Assembly (NCBI GenBank): GCA_947652605.1
Contig: OX393577.1
Span: forward strand, 59,978,108 to 60,042,107
DNA length: 64,000 bases
Reading direction: 5' to 3'
From: Elmis aenea
Lineage: Eukaryota; Arthropoda; Insecta; Coleoptera; Elmidae
A program made the position numbers and the translations under genes. Below, in pieces: positions 33,091-44,317 of this stretch (within the stretch, counting starts at the first letter, position 1; every line of letters starts with the position of its first letter). The notes under the pieces are model-generated. The model did no database searches. It was not told where the DNA came from and worked only from the letters and a program-made list of their open reading frames with translations.

Positions 33091-34558
33091 ATGAAGGAGG
33101 GGTGTTATTCGCGGAATGAGACAGAAGATAAACTACGGTCGGGCTAAAAATATTTTTTTTGTGTCAACCAATCACTAATCTTAAATCTTCTAGAGACAAC
33201 TAATAGGAGCATTATTACACGGTAATAATTTTTTTATTCCGCTGTCAGATGTTGATACACCTGTCAAATATGCGTTTTCGACCAATAACAAACTCAGATT
33301 TCCTAGAAAAGACCAATAAACATAATCATACACTGATAATATCCTTTTCGCAATTAATAGATTTTCATGCGTTTATTGGTTTCTAAGAAATCTGAGTTTG
33401 TGATTGGTCAAAAATATAAATTTGTAGAGGGAATTAAATATTTTGTTCTTGATAATTTTTTGTCGAATTTCGGCGACCAGTAGCGTTACTTTAATATAGA
33501 TTAAACGACACCCCTGACGCACCACTCTGACAGTACTTGTAAAATACATTTAATTTGACATGTAGGTTAGGTAAAGGAAATTTTCTGAGAAAATACAACT
33601 CGTGCATTGCAGATAATCTATAATTTTTGACAATTCTTCACTCATGCAAGTTGAATCAGAAAAAAATCACTCGTGCACTCGTGTTTTTTACAGCTCAACT
33701 TGTATTCGGGATTATTTATCAATATTTATCGACAATTTTCAATGCACTGAAAATTATTTTCAGCATACAAACTAAATTTCGTGCCGATTGTCTTATTAGT
33801 TCATTTACAATCGTCAAAAGAATAACTCAATGTGGGCATTATTTCTTTAAAAAAAAAGGTGGAATACTGATTTCCGTGCAGTAATTACATTCTTCACAAA
33901 ACAAGACAAAAGTCTTAAAAACATCCTGAATGAAAAGCAAACAGTTTATGGAAATGCTTTTCCCGATAAAACTGTGTTTTATAAGCGGTCACGTTTATTT
34001 AAACCATGTAGAAAAACATTAGAAGATTATGATCTCAATAATAGACCAAGTGACGTAATAACACATGAAATAGTCGTAAAAGTTGAGGATGTCCTTGTGG
34101 AAAATGGTCGACTAAAGCTTGGAGAAATCGCAGAAAGGTTCAAAATATCCGAAACAACGACAGACAAAAGTCAGCGCAAGGTGGTTGCCGATAAATTTTG
34201 CACCGCATCAAAAAGAACAACGAGTTCGGTATTGCAAGCAGTTATTGGAGCTGTGTGGAGCTTTTCCAGTACACGTTATCAACAGGTTTGTTACCGGAGA
34301 TTTTTATCTGTTTCCTTATTTGAAAAAGAACCTTTGTGGAAAGTATTTCGCCCATGATAAGTCATTGCAAGCAACAATAAATGAGCATTGTGATATAAAA
34401 TCGGAAAACAATTTCTTAAAAGTCTAGAAAAATTAATTGAAAGATCTAACAAATGTAAACACTTCGAGAGGAATGTATTAAAGAATAAAACTATAAAACT
34501 TGAATCTTGCAGTCTCTTTCTACCTCATTCTGCGAATGTAAAAAACACCCCTCTTCAT
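33091..34558 (+). mobile_element. mariner-type DNA transposon, core-deleted
   Basis: Inverted ends ATGAAGGAGGGGTGTTATTC with GCGGAATGAGACAGAAG on the left, and on the right the inverse GACTCTTTCTACCTCATTCTGC-like arm (its last bases being AACACCCCTCTTCAT). It encloses a mariner transposase remnant at 33895-34490. A clean TA duplication is not visible. Confidence 0.7.
33895..34490 (+). pseudogene. mariner transposase with the catalytic core deleted
   Basis: The N-terminal region reads FPDKTVFYKRSRLFKPCRKT then LEDYDLNNRPSDV, and KLGEIAERFKIS, the helix-turn-helix region of mariner. After a frameshift near 34150 it reads NFAPHQKEQRVRYCKQLLEL, then RFVTGD. This joins directly to FYLFPYLKKNLCGKYFAHDK, which in full-length proteins lies over 100 residues further on. 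The stretch between VTGD and the LFP-LK-L-GK-F block, holding the rest of the DDD core, is therefore missing as an in-frame deletion at about 34290. Confidence 0.75.
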
Positions 34559-34770
34559 GGGCGTCCATAGAGAGGGACCAACGGGGCACTTGTCCCTCCC
34601 TGGAATCGAGTACTCCATTAATTGACCAAATGAAAGAGGGTCAAGTTAAAAGTTCGTTAAATATTTCAACGCATTCCTGATGGGACAGTTGTGCGCAATT
34701 TCACCTGCAAACTTTGCCCCCCTGGATAATTTTCTGGGGTCGCTCATGCCCCTCGTATAAAGTTCTAAAC
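34558..34770. mobile_element. Possible truncated hAT-type MITE (GGGGCACTTG motif)
   Basis: GGGCGTCCATAGAGAGGGAC with GGGGCACTTGTCCC at the left, and GGGGTCGCTCATGCCCC at the right, resemble the ends of repetitive hAT MITEs. Inverted ends do not match well and no target duplication was found. Confidence 0.3.
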
Positions 34771-35076
34771 TGGTATTCTTATTATTACGAGGAATATTCA
34801 GAAAGTAAGCACCGTTTGGCTATTTAAAAAAAACTACAAATTATTTTTATAAGATTCGCCATACCTTAAATATTGAAACGTTTATCATAACTGAATATGT
34901 AAAAAGAATGCAGTACAACCGTACACCAAGAATTGCAAGAGATGGAATCCAGCAGTATCTTAAACATTAACATCAAACTTGTTACAGTTAATAATTGAAC
35001 ATTATACAAATAACAGTGTAAATTGAACTTTTTCAGGTTTTTCAGAATATTTCAGGAACTGGGTACGGTATGAAAA

Positions 35077-35690
35077 TTAACCCTCTCTCACGGATTGCTT
35101 AGTAAAGCGTACTACTTTCGAACGTTTTTCCCGACCTTTTCGAAGGGTAATTGTGGACTATATGTTTACGTTTTTTACAACTATTTAACATTTCTGAATA
35201 CAGGAAGCTTTTCTTTAGTAAATAAAGTTGCTTGCAACGCTTAGAAACTACACTTTTAAATTAAGAAATGGTTTTTGCCTGACCACTAACAAACGTGGTG
35301 CGTCGTGGAAATATTGATGACCTTGAATAATTACAAATTAAACATGAAAATGGAAGTGAGAGTGAATTTCTGATTTCTGGTTATGATACTGATAAGAAAG
35401 AGGATTTAGAAAATATAGTAATAGTAGTGATGAGAGGATATAATGACACGGATCAAGAGAAAATGTACTATTTTGTAGAAAGGCTTTCCAACATTTGGTG
35501 GAAGCATGTTTTTGGTTTTGTGATAAATGTTTGCATCCTAAATAGTTTCACGAAATTTAATGTAACAAATAGAGCAGCAACTACAAAGCAAATACATACA
35601 GCTCTACTTCGGAAAGGAACTATTTCAACAGGTGATAGTAAGGTCAGCAAAAAAAAAACTGAGTTACACATTTAACTGCCCAAATAATAT
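35077..35690 (+). mobile_element. piggyBac-type remnant, left end plus fused coding fragment
   Basis: TTAA at 35077-35080 is followed by CCCTCTCTCACGG, a piggyBac-style end. Downstream (35340-35675) an open frame reads SESEFLISGYDTDKKEDLEN, an acidic N-terminal-like region. It then joins ERLSNIWWKHVFGFVINVCI then LNSF, which resembles the C-terminal KWW--VF----N--VVNSY block. The middle of the transposase, including the catalytic Asp region, is gone. The right TTAA end was not found. Confidence 0.6.
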
Positions 35691-35699
35691 CCGCGGGAA

Positions 35700-37360
35700 A
35701 TGGTTAAAGGGTATACATATTCTTACTAAGCACATAAAAACATACTTCTTAAACGAATCTTCTACCTCTAACAGTTTCCTAGATCAACATGTCTTTCATG
35801 AATAATCACATACTCTGTATTTTAAAAACCGTAATAAAACAAAAGTGATACTTCACACGTCCAAGCGTTCATTTAAAACATTTCAAAATAGTCAATGTTC
35901 AATTTTCTTGTAATATTTGAACTACTACGCCAAACGCACGAATAAGATAAACTAACTAACTCGATAGATTTTAAAATATTCGTCAACAATTTTTTATCAT
36001 CCGCTGTGAAATTCATTTTAAATGCTAATTGCTTCGAAGCATTTTCTTGCTTTCTTTTACTTGGTGTAATAGACCGTTTAAGATGGAACTCTTTTACAAT
36101 TCATTCCCAAACAAAACCGATAATTGTCAAGATGAATTGAGAATTTGCGCCAATTTTACTTTAAAAGTTCGTTCTTTTCCATTGTTTTATCAGGCAAATT
36201 TTATCACATTTAAATATTTTAATATGAATTTTTCAGCAGAGTGGTTTTCAAGTTTTCCTTGAAATGTTTGAGTCTAAAATGGATCGTAAAGTTCGAATAT
36301 ATTTACAGAAAAAACACAATGTTTGTGATTTTGTGTAAGCAAAACAATAACAACTGACGGATAAATAAAGACAAGTAGAACATTATTAAATAACTCTACG
36401 TTAAATATTGAAGTTTTTTTTTTGACATTCACATACTTGTACAAAAGTTTGTAATGAAGAACCTATAAATCATTGAAACCTCTTTCAATATATTCGCCAG
36501 TTGCACTTCTAAAAGCCTTAACGTTATTTTTATCCAAGAAAGCTTTTTAAATATCATGAATGGAGAATATCCATGTAATCACATAAAGAAACCATTTAAT
36601 ACAAACGCTGAACGGAATGACTTTTACATATAACCTTTAAATTCCTCTCATTCAACCACACTTGCGAATATAATTTCGTTTTTTTAGATGTTTGAATGCC
36701 TAAAAGTAAAAAAAGGGTTTTTCGGTGAACTTCAATGTTGGATTTCATATTAATTATAATCATCCAATAGCATCGGTATTGGTTAAAAAGAATTTTTTTT
36801 TTCCTGTGATAAAATTGCTTTTCCACCCTACATTTCAATCTTAATCTTAGAACTTCAAACATATAAACAATATTTCATATTCTTGGCTCTGTTGAGCAGA
36901 ATATTATTTGCCAGATATTTTTATTTTTAAAATTGTGTCCCAGTTAGGTTTCCTGGCGAGGATTTAGGAATGTTAAAATACGTTTCTCTTATAATTAATC
37001 GCTTTAATTTACAACATGCTTTTCATTGAATAAGTTTTTTACGTTCATCTTTGAATGAAAAATCTCAAAGAAAACATTGAGATATTATTTTTATATTACA
37101 GTTAAACAATATAATGTTTCGTTCTAAATCATTCAATTGCCTATAAAAATAGTAAGGCTCTTTTCCTATTAATCTCCATTCAAACGACTATTTGGGTATG
37201 AGCACAGTTTACCTAGGAAACAATATAACGTTTTTGTGGACTCTGTTTCCTTGTTAGGGTATAAGTTTCAATACAACATGAAATATGAGAACTGTTTTTT
37301 CCCTTCTGCTTCCATGCGGAAGTTTAAGTTAAAAACAAAAATGACTTTATATGGTGCTGT
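35700..37360. other. AT-rich intergenic DNA, nothing recognised
   Basis: Only short chance frames. No inverted ends or repeats of note were seen. Confidence 0.4.
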
Positions 37361-37845
37361 TACTTACATCAGCGGTTCTCAAACATTTGTCACTCACATC
37401 CCTCTTTTTTACCATGAACAAGTCTACGCCCTCCCTAATCTTTTTGATCATTGTTAAAATATATTAATTAAGCCGGTAGTTCTATATTTACACAACTGTT
37501 TGATCAAAATAACGAAAACATTGTATAAAGTACCTAAATATTGGTTTTCTATAAATACAGAAGAGATTTATGATAGTATTTTTCACAATTTAGAAGGGTT
37601 TTACAAGAGACAAGGCAAAATTTATATCGGCTAATTAAATTTGCTGCCTTAGGACAATTTCAGAGCGCATATGGCTCAGAAAGTTTAATAAATTATTCAG
37701 AATTCTGGTTTTGTTGAGCTAAGGAAGCGTTTTCCAAATTGGAATTCCGCTAAGCAAGAGAAGGGGTTCTGTCAAAAAATGGTTTAAAAAAAACAACAAA
37801 AGGGTTTCATGATTAAAAAATTGAAAACGCTGAGCTATAAGGTGT

Positions 37846-38012
37846 TCTCCATGTAGTCCTGATGTGACTTTTATGTATCCACAAATATTTAAAAAAAAGT
37901 TTAGAGAAAGGCGATTTGAATCTGATAAAGAAGTTAAAGTCATTGTGGAGGAATGCTTTGCAGCCTGTCGAAAAACAATTTCTAATGGTATAACATTGTT
38001 GGAAAAAACGAT
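37846..38012 (+). pseudogene. mariner transposase C-terminal scrap
   Basis: Reads SPCSPDVTFMYPQIFKKKFR then ERRFESDKEVKVIVEECFAA. This follows the mariner pattern PPYSPDL-P-D--LFPKLKKHL-GKRF-SDEEVKAAV. The SPD Asp corresponds to the third catalytic residue. It runs straight into RTE-like sequence near 38012. Confidence 0.7.
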
Positions 38013-38640
38013 GCAGCGAAAGAAAGTAGATGACTTCTGTTACCTAGGCAGTGTGATAAGTTCAGGAGGAGGTGCAGAGGAGGATATGAACAGAAGAATA
38101 AGACTGGCCCAAATGCGTTTAACACACTCCGGAAAGTATGGGCATCAAGCATAAACAGGAAAACGAAATTAAGATTATTCCAGACCCATGTTAAAAGTGT
38201 CCTACTATATGGCTCGGAAACCTGGAAAGAAAGCCAACAGTCAGAAATTGCAAATCTTTGTAAACAGGTGTTTTCGAATTATTTTCAATATCTTTTGCCC
38301 AGAGAAAGTAAGCAACGAAGAACTATGGAGGATGACAGAAGAAGAAAAAATAGAAATAACAATTAAAAGGCGAAAATGGACCTGGATGTGACCCACATTA
38401 CGAAAATCGACTACAAGTATAGTGAGACAATCAGTGAATTATAGTGTACCAGGAAGAAGAAAGAGAGGAAGACCACAAAATATATGGAAACGAACAATTC
38501 TTAAAGATCTCCAAAAAAATAGACATAACGTGGAATGAAGCCAAAAGAATAGCGAGAAATAGAAGTGAGTGGAGAGTGCTAGTGAGTGAGTGCAAGAATA
38601 AAATAGACGGCGCCCAAGGGTAGCGACCTTGCCACCATTA
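38013..38640 (+). pseudogene. RTE-like retrotransposon C-terminal region
   Basis: Reads VDDFCYLGSVISSGGGAEED, then, across frameshifts, LRLFQTHVKSVLLYGSETWK, GRRKRGRPQNIWKRTILKDL and NRSEWRVLVSECKNKIDGAQ. These are the FCYLGS-I, VLLYG-ETW, GRRKRGRP---W-R and W-- blocks of RTE-like ORFs. The 3' region TTGCCACCATTAGGCACACT follows. It is fused at its 5' end to a mariner scrap. Confidence 0.8.
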
Positions 38641-38929
38641 GGCACACTGCTACAGAAACACCGAAGGTGCCCTTTGCTCCAATGGGAGCTATATATTATG
38701 ATGAAAGAAAGTTACATTAAAAAATAAAATTTTGATTTTGTCCCTTCCCTTTTTCAATGCTAAGTAGATTGCTAAATAATTTACCCACCTAATTGATAAT
38801 TATATTTGTTCGTTTTGTTTAAAATTTATTTCGGGTATATTTTTAAAATGTTTCTTATCCCTTCTTGCAAAGACTACACCGTCCTCCTAGCCTAGAGGGA
38901 GCGTACATTATAGTTTGAGAAACGCTGAT

Positions 38930-39780
38930 ATAAATTACATTTTTTTTTGCAAAAAAACTGTCTTCCAATTTTTTTGGGGAAAAATAACGGAAAGGGATGA
39001 GTTAACTTATTACTGTTTTTTGATCAGATTTATTTCGTGTGAATTTTATACTGTTTCTTTGGTATGCCGTACCTTACTTACAAAATTTTTGAAAAATGTT
39101 ATGAAAAACTTACTGGCTTAGAGTTCTGTCTGCGGAGGTAGGGCCCGAATCATGGTGGCGCTTGTGGTGGGTGACGATGCCCATTAATTTCATCCAAGCA
39201 TTGTTCTTCCCCCCCGGGCCCCCCATTCCACTCTGCCACATCGTCATGATCGCGGCGCATTACAGACAGTCCCTTGGCACGTAAGACACTGGCCTAAGAG
39301 GCCGCACTATGTACGCCACTGCCTTTTAAATACTCCTAAAGTTACGGGCACTTCATCGTCTCTATACGTTTTGTCAGGGATCATTTTTAGATTAAATTCA
39401 ATAATATTCTAGACATTACCGGTGGGACTATTAGCAAATTATTAGACTTGGCAAACGTCTCTAGAATGTTGTTACTACTTAAACGTTGGTGTTTGTAAGC
39501 AGTTGCTGAGTAAATGCATAAAATAGCGAAAGAGTTGCGAACATTATTTAAAAATAATTATCACTTTATTATTTTATTTTTTTTTAATGAATCCCTATAA
39601 GTACACCTAATTACAAATTGTAAAATGGAAGATGGTTATTATTAATTTATAAAATGTAATTCCGCGATAGCTAAAAATTGAGCAAGATTTTTTTTATGTA
39701 AATGCGAATATAATTTAAATTTTTATTGCACTAGACCGTAAGCACAATCACTAATCACTGTTACCACTGTTAATAGAGTG
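38930..39780. other. Intergenic; contains a possible hAT end
   Basis: The segment 39121-39321 is GC-richer, with a CCCCCCCGGGCCCCCC run, and ends TACGCCACTG, which in reverse complement is CAGTGGCGTACATAGTGCGG, a common hAT-type terminus. The other end was not found. The rest is featureless. Confidence 0.35.
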
Positions 39781-39789
39781 TGAAAAAGT

Positions 39790-40170
39790 GCCGTATAAAA
39801 TTAGTTGTGCATAGTGCGACAACTAGAATTAAAATCGAGGTGGGCAAAGCGGCTTTCGTGCCCAGTTTATCCATTCACTTGTAGACATACCGAACCATTA
39901 GTTTCGCGGGACTCAACCGAACAACCAACAGGTGAGCTAACGGGTAGGTTATCCTCGGTTGGCGCGCGAATCGTGCACTGCACTAAAGGTCCAGTGGACG
40001 CCGACGCCGGCATCGCGCAAGCGTCGCCCACTGCGGACCACCTGGGCCCCGAATCAGAGCACCGGTGCTGCAGCGGGCGGCAGCGCATCCCACAACTTCG
40101 TACCTGATTATTCTGCAGCAAGCACATCACCTGCCCGCAATCTGCTTGTCTAGCATTTAGCCACGATGCG
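39790..40170 (+). promoter_or_regulatory. CpG-rich island with TATA-like box and splice-donor-like site
   Basis: In otherwise AT-rich DNA, 39900-40130 is dense in CpG (CGCGCGAATCG, GACGCCGACGCCGGCATCGC). A TATAAAA at 39794-39800 precedes it, and CCAACAG|GTGAGC near 39930 has splice-donor form. This could be a promoter with a noncoding first exon of a gene whose other exons I cannot find. Open frames of about 100 codons on both strands look like a by-product of GC content. Unproven. Confidence 0.35.
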
Positions 40171-40981
40171 GTAAAATATTTCACGCCAACTAGCTAAACG
40201 AACACAAAAAAAATCCGTCATTTAAAACACGAAGCCGTAACCGGCGCCAAACAAAATTAAACTGCGCAAAATCTGCAGCCCTTAACACACCATACCAGCT
40301 AATATTATATTCCAAATTCGTCCGACACAACAAAATATAAAAACCAACCCTCATTTGAATCCATTCAAACAAATTCCAAAAAACAACCAAGAAAAACAAG
40401 CGCACGCGCGCCTGTTTTTAACCGTTTTTTAATTAATAAATTCGTGATAATGATCGAACATACCATGAGTTATAGGACAAATTTGAATCGTCCAATCGTT
40501 TCTACAAAAACTGAATCACTTTCGTGTAAATAAAGCTGAATTATTTCTCGTACGTTGAACCGCGATTGAACGGCTCGCTTGGCGATTTTAATTCTGGAGT
40601 ATTGAGTAACGCTTCGCGGTTTAATGAAAAATAGTTTCAGTTTTTAGTTGGTGTGGTCTTTGAATTCCGGAAAGCTTTCTTGAGAAAATTTATCGGCGTA
40701 TTAAAGTCTTCCTCTACGGTCTTTAAATGTTACCTTTTTGTTTATTTCGTTAGGACGTCAATTAAATTGTCGCGGTCGCTATTTGTGACTTTGGGGACTC
40801 AGTTTTTATTAAAAAATGATTTATTTTTATGTAATGTGTTTTTAAGCAGAAAATGAATGTGCTTGTAACTTAAAAAGACTTTGAGTTTTTAACTTATTGA
40901 TCGAATTGGAGCGTCCTTTTGATTATACTATTTAATATTATTTTTCTACAACCACTAATCTAAATGACTCTTACCGTACAG

Positions 40982-41162
40982 CCTGCATGCATAGTAAGTG
41001 GGTCCTTACGCACGGTAAACAAAAAGCACAGTTTTTTAAAGAAATAATTAAAGTAGACTCACGTCAAACACTTCCTGCATGCCTAGTAAGTGAGTTGTTA
41101 TAACGAACGGTAAGCAAAACGCACACTTGTCTAGAAATGTCGAAGTAAACTTACGTCAAAAT
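40982..41162. repeat. Two-copy tandem duplication, 92-bp unit
   Basis: CCTGCATGC(A/C)TAGTAAGTG starts at 40982 and 41074. Both units continue through ACGGTAA(A/G)CAAAA(A/C)GCAC and end (A/T)CTCACGTCAAA or TTACGTCAAA. Confidence 0.75.
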
Positions 41163-41254
41163 TGACAAGACAACGTAATTACAAGTGTATATTAGCCAAA
41201 AAGTCGTTAAAATCGTAGGTATTATGTGATCGTAGAAAAAGTAAGCTACATAAC

Positions 41255-41365
41255 ACGAGTTGTAAAGCAATTAGTAACTCGTGCAAATACGCACTCGCCG
41301 CTACGCGGCTCCGTGCGCAACTTTTCCATTCGTGCGTAATATGCTTTTTACAACTCTCGTTATAT
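41255..41365. mobile_element. Small foldback with ACGAGTTGTAAA ends
   Basis: The left arm ACGAGTTGTAAAGCAATTAG then TAACTCGTGC and ACGCAC pairs imperfectly with GTGCG, TTCGTGCGTAATATGCTTTT and TACAACTCTCGT on the right. A TACGCGG loop lies between. It is about 110 bp. Confidence 0.6.
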
Positions 41366-42135
41366 ACTCCTAATATACTATAACTGATTAAAGATTCTTT
41401 CAAGTTTAAAAAAATGCAATTGTGTGATGATAACAGCATAAATTATATTTTTCATGTTAAAAATTTACCAGACATGTTTAATAATTAAATAATTAAGTAT
41501 ACAATATTAATATAAATACTATTGAACTTTAATAAAAACATAACTTTTCTCTTTTCTAAGAGGAATTGCTTCTTTAAAAAAATTAAACAGGTTTTAAGAC
41601 TCTCATCTCTTTGTACATTTTATAATTACATTTGTTAGAATTGAAATTTGAAATAAATCATTTAAATAGTTCAAACATTTATCATGTAGTATGCACTTTG
41701 TATACTTAATAATTATTGCTTCAGTAGGTTGTAATTTTTTGGTGGAAGTCGAAGGTTAAATGAAAATTAAATTAACAATTTCTTTGCAATGTATTTTCTT
41801 ATGTTTTAAAGTACTGTGTGGTATTTAAGTATAGGTATATTCAAGTGTTTTTTATAAATGTCTATCAAAATACTAGATTTCCAAAAAAATCAAAACAATT
41901 TAAGAAAAAAACAGTTGAAAAATCGTAACTGCTTTCCCTAAAAATTTATTTTGGGTCCCTGAGTGGCAATTATAATTTTATTTAAATCACTTGTACAAAG
42001 TTTTTATTTTCTGAATACTATGTCCTATTTTAAGACTACAATAGCGACTATTCTTTCTTGATTAATCATAAACATTGTGCATAATAATAACCATTGTTAT
42101 AACAATCATAATTCCCCAAAATTTTCACCTGTTGT

Positions 42136-42160
42136 ACATACATACATACATACATACAAT
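42136..42160. repeat. (CATA)n microsatellite
   Basis: About six units of CATA occur in a run. Confidence 0.9.
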
Positions 42161-42210
42161 GCTGATTGAATAAAATTACTAAAAATCATTTTTACTTTTG
42201 TTTACCTTTA

Positions 42211-42630
42211 AATCAAATTCCGCGCCAAACTGTGGCAGATATGAAGAAAAGTCAAGATACACTTTTTGTTTAGAATAAAATGCTCTATCAAAAAAAAAAG
42301 TTCTAGTTTAATTTTGAACAGGGCCATACTAGTTTTTTTATAAAATTCTATGAAACTGAACCCCAACAACTCCGCCACTGGTTGCTTGTGGGACTTGACA
42401 TTTTCACCGAATGTGGTAACCTGTAAGGTGGTGCTGTATACCAAATTTTGTTTTAATATATGTACTGGTTGGAAAACGGTTAAAAATTATCGATATTTTT
42501 TCGAAAATTTCAACACCCTGTATCTTTAAAATGAAGCGTTTATGGACCCATGTTGATATGAAATATTCGCCCTAAAATAATTTTTTGTATCGACTGTTAA
42601 AGTCCTGCTACAAAAAAGTGGACCACTCTG
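42211..42630. mobile_element. Single arm of the palindromic element found at 59703-60780
   Basis: Collinear with 60362-60780: CGCGCCAAACTGTGGCAGAT, ACTTTTTGTTTAGAATAAAA, ACTCCGCCACTGGTTGCTTG, AAGGTGGTGCTGTATACCA, CAACACCCTGTATCTTTAAA and AAGTGGACCACTCTG. The other arm is absent here. Confidence 0.85.
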
Positions 42631-42933
42631 TTTGTGTTGTAACTGTCACATACTCCAGAATTTTAATCAAGTATTAAATATTTTTTTAAAATGTTTGTTA
42701 ATTTCTAATTTTTCTTAAATTTAATTTGAAAAATAAGTAATTTTTATACACTTCCATGAACTTTTAGGTAATTGCTACATGTATTATTTAAACCAAGTAA
42801 ACATTTAAAAACAAATAAATTATTCCATTACTTAACCGAATTGTTTACTATCAAAAATATTATACACATAGCAACTTAAAAATAGGCACCACTTTTATGG
42901 CATAAAAATAACAATATCGTAATATATTAAAGC

Positions 42934-43260
42934 AGTGTTCCCTAAAGTGTGGTCTATGGGGTGCATGAACCCCCGGTGGTCAGTGAAAGGTTTGCAGTAA
43001 TTACGTAGAAAAACTTGTGATATTTCTGTTTATTTGCTACAGAAAACATTTACCTAATCAAAATATTGTGTCCATGAATGACAAGCAATACAAAGACACC
43101 CGTATTTTCGATATTGTATATTTCTTAATACATTCTTGTTCCAAAATAAGTACAACTGCAACACATTTTGCTGCCATTCTTCCTAAATTATGTTTACCCC
43201 GTGTTTACAAGTTTACATGACTATTGAGAGGTTGGTAAAACTTTACTAAACAAGTTAAAA
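42934..43260. mobile_element. Possible hAT-type MITE left end
   Basis: CAGTGTTCCCTAAAGTGTGG with GAACCCCCGGTGG resembles the CAGTGTT(A/T)CTCA/GACCCC ends of neighbouring MITEs. A right end was not found, so the boundary is arbitrary. Confidence 0.35.
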
Positions 43261-44088
43261 AATAATCTACGGATGAAGGGACGGTAGTCTTGAAACTGAT
43301 TGTTTATTTTTAGAAACGTTTCCTTGTAGAAATAGGATAAGTGATTTTTAATTATAGTTTCATACATTTACATGTGAAATAAATCACTTAAAACTTAAAC
43401 GATTTTAACATTTAAAATTTATTAAAGTATAGGACAGTAAACTACGCCCATGCGAGTTAACAGTTTTGCAGCTGCAATAATTTTAAATGCTCGTTATGTG
43501 TGCGTGTTTTATTTTGAATGACACGAAAAACCGTTTATGGTTAAAGTTTTTTTTAGAGATATTAACTTTTATAACTGGCTCGGTTTGACTCAAACAGTAG
43601 AATTTTAATCAATCTGTAAAGTTTACGATAACATAAAATGTTTTTAAAAGTCAGGTAATAGAGACAAAATACTTTATATTACCAGTACTATCCTTACAAT
43701 AATCAATGGTGTAATAAAAAGTAGATTCATAAAAATTACCGGAAATTAAAGCCTTATGTCGATTCTATAAAATTTTAAAAAGACTGCTTTAAACGCTTCA
43801 TTAACTAATCATTTATAATTCGCCTTGAAAAATGAATATACAGACTTGGAGAAATTAGGTAGATCCTAGGCAAAACGATAATTTCAGATTCCATTCCTTT
43901 TTACAATAAAAAAAACTTTAGGGGCGCTTTATTTGTAATATTGCATGTTTAAAAACAAAGGTAAAAAGTTTCACAGGTACCTCTTCTACCTACCAAACAA
44001 ATACGGACTATAACTTTATTGGCCCTCTTGTGGCTTTTAAGAGTCCCGAATGCGCGCCTAGCAAACCTAATGCACCACTACCTAATTT
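43261..44088. other. AT-rich intergenic DNA, nothing recognised
   Basis: No frames or repeats of note. Confidence 0.4.
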
Positions 44089-44096
44089 GCATAGGC

Positions 44097-44309
44097 CAGT
44101 GTTACTCAGTGTGATCCACGGACCCCTGGGGGTTCTTGAATCCTTCTGAAGGGGTCCCCAGAGCCTTTATGATGTTCGAAAATCAACCAAATTAATTTAC
44201 CATGCTAAATTGAAAATACAAATATTGTCCATAAAACAGTTCATTGGGGTGCTCTGTGAGTTCTTAATTCTGAAAGAGGTCCTCAGAACAAAAAGTTTGA
44301 GAAACACTG
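44097..44309. mobile_element. hAT-type MITE (213 bp)
   Basis: Ends CAGTGTTACTCAGTGTGATC and GTTTGAGAAACACTG. Flanks GCATAGGC (44089-44096) and GCCTAGGC (44310-44317) agree at 7 of 8 positions. It contains ACGGACCCCTGGGGG near the left end. Confidence 0.75.
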
Positions 44310-44317
44310 GCCTAGGC

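Larger units (their letters stand above)
37370..38927. mobile_element. hAT-type element ends enclosing mariner and RTE fragments
   Basis: Ends CAGCGGTTCTCAAAC on the left and GTTTGAGAAACGCTG on the right form a 15-bp inverted repeat with one mismatch, of the family seen at 5728 and 52843. The flanks agree at only 5 of 8 positions (ACTTACAT, ATATAAAT). Inside are a mariner transposase scrap (37846-38012) and an RTE-like tail (38013-38640). Confidence 0.6.

Noticed and set aside
39805..40184. Open frames of about 100 codons on both strands
   Set aside because: They overlap on opposite strands in a CpG-rich segment where stop codons are rare. No domain or codon signal was seen.
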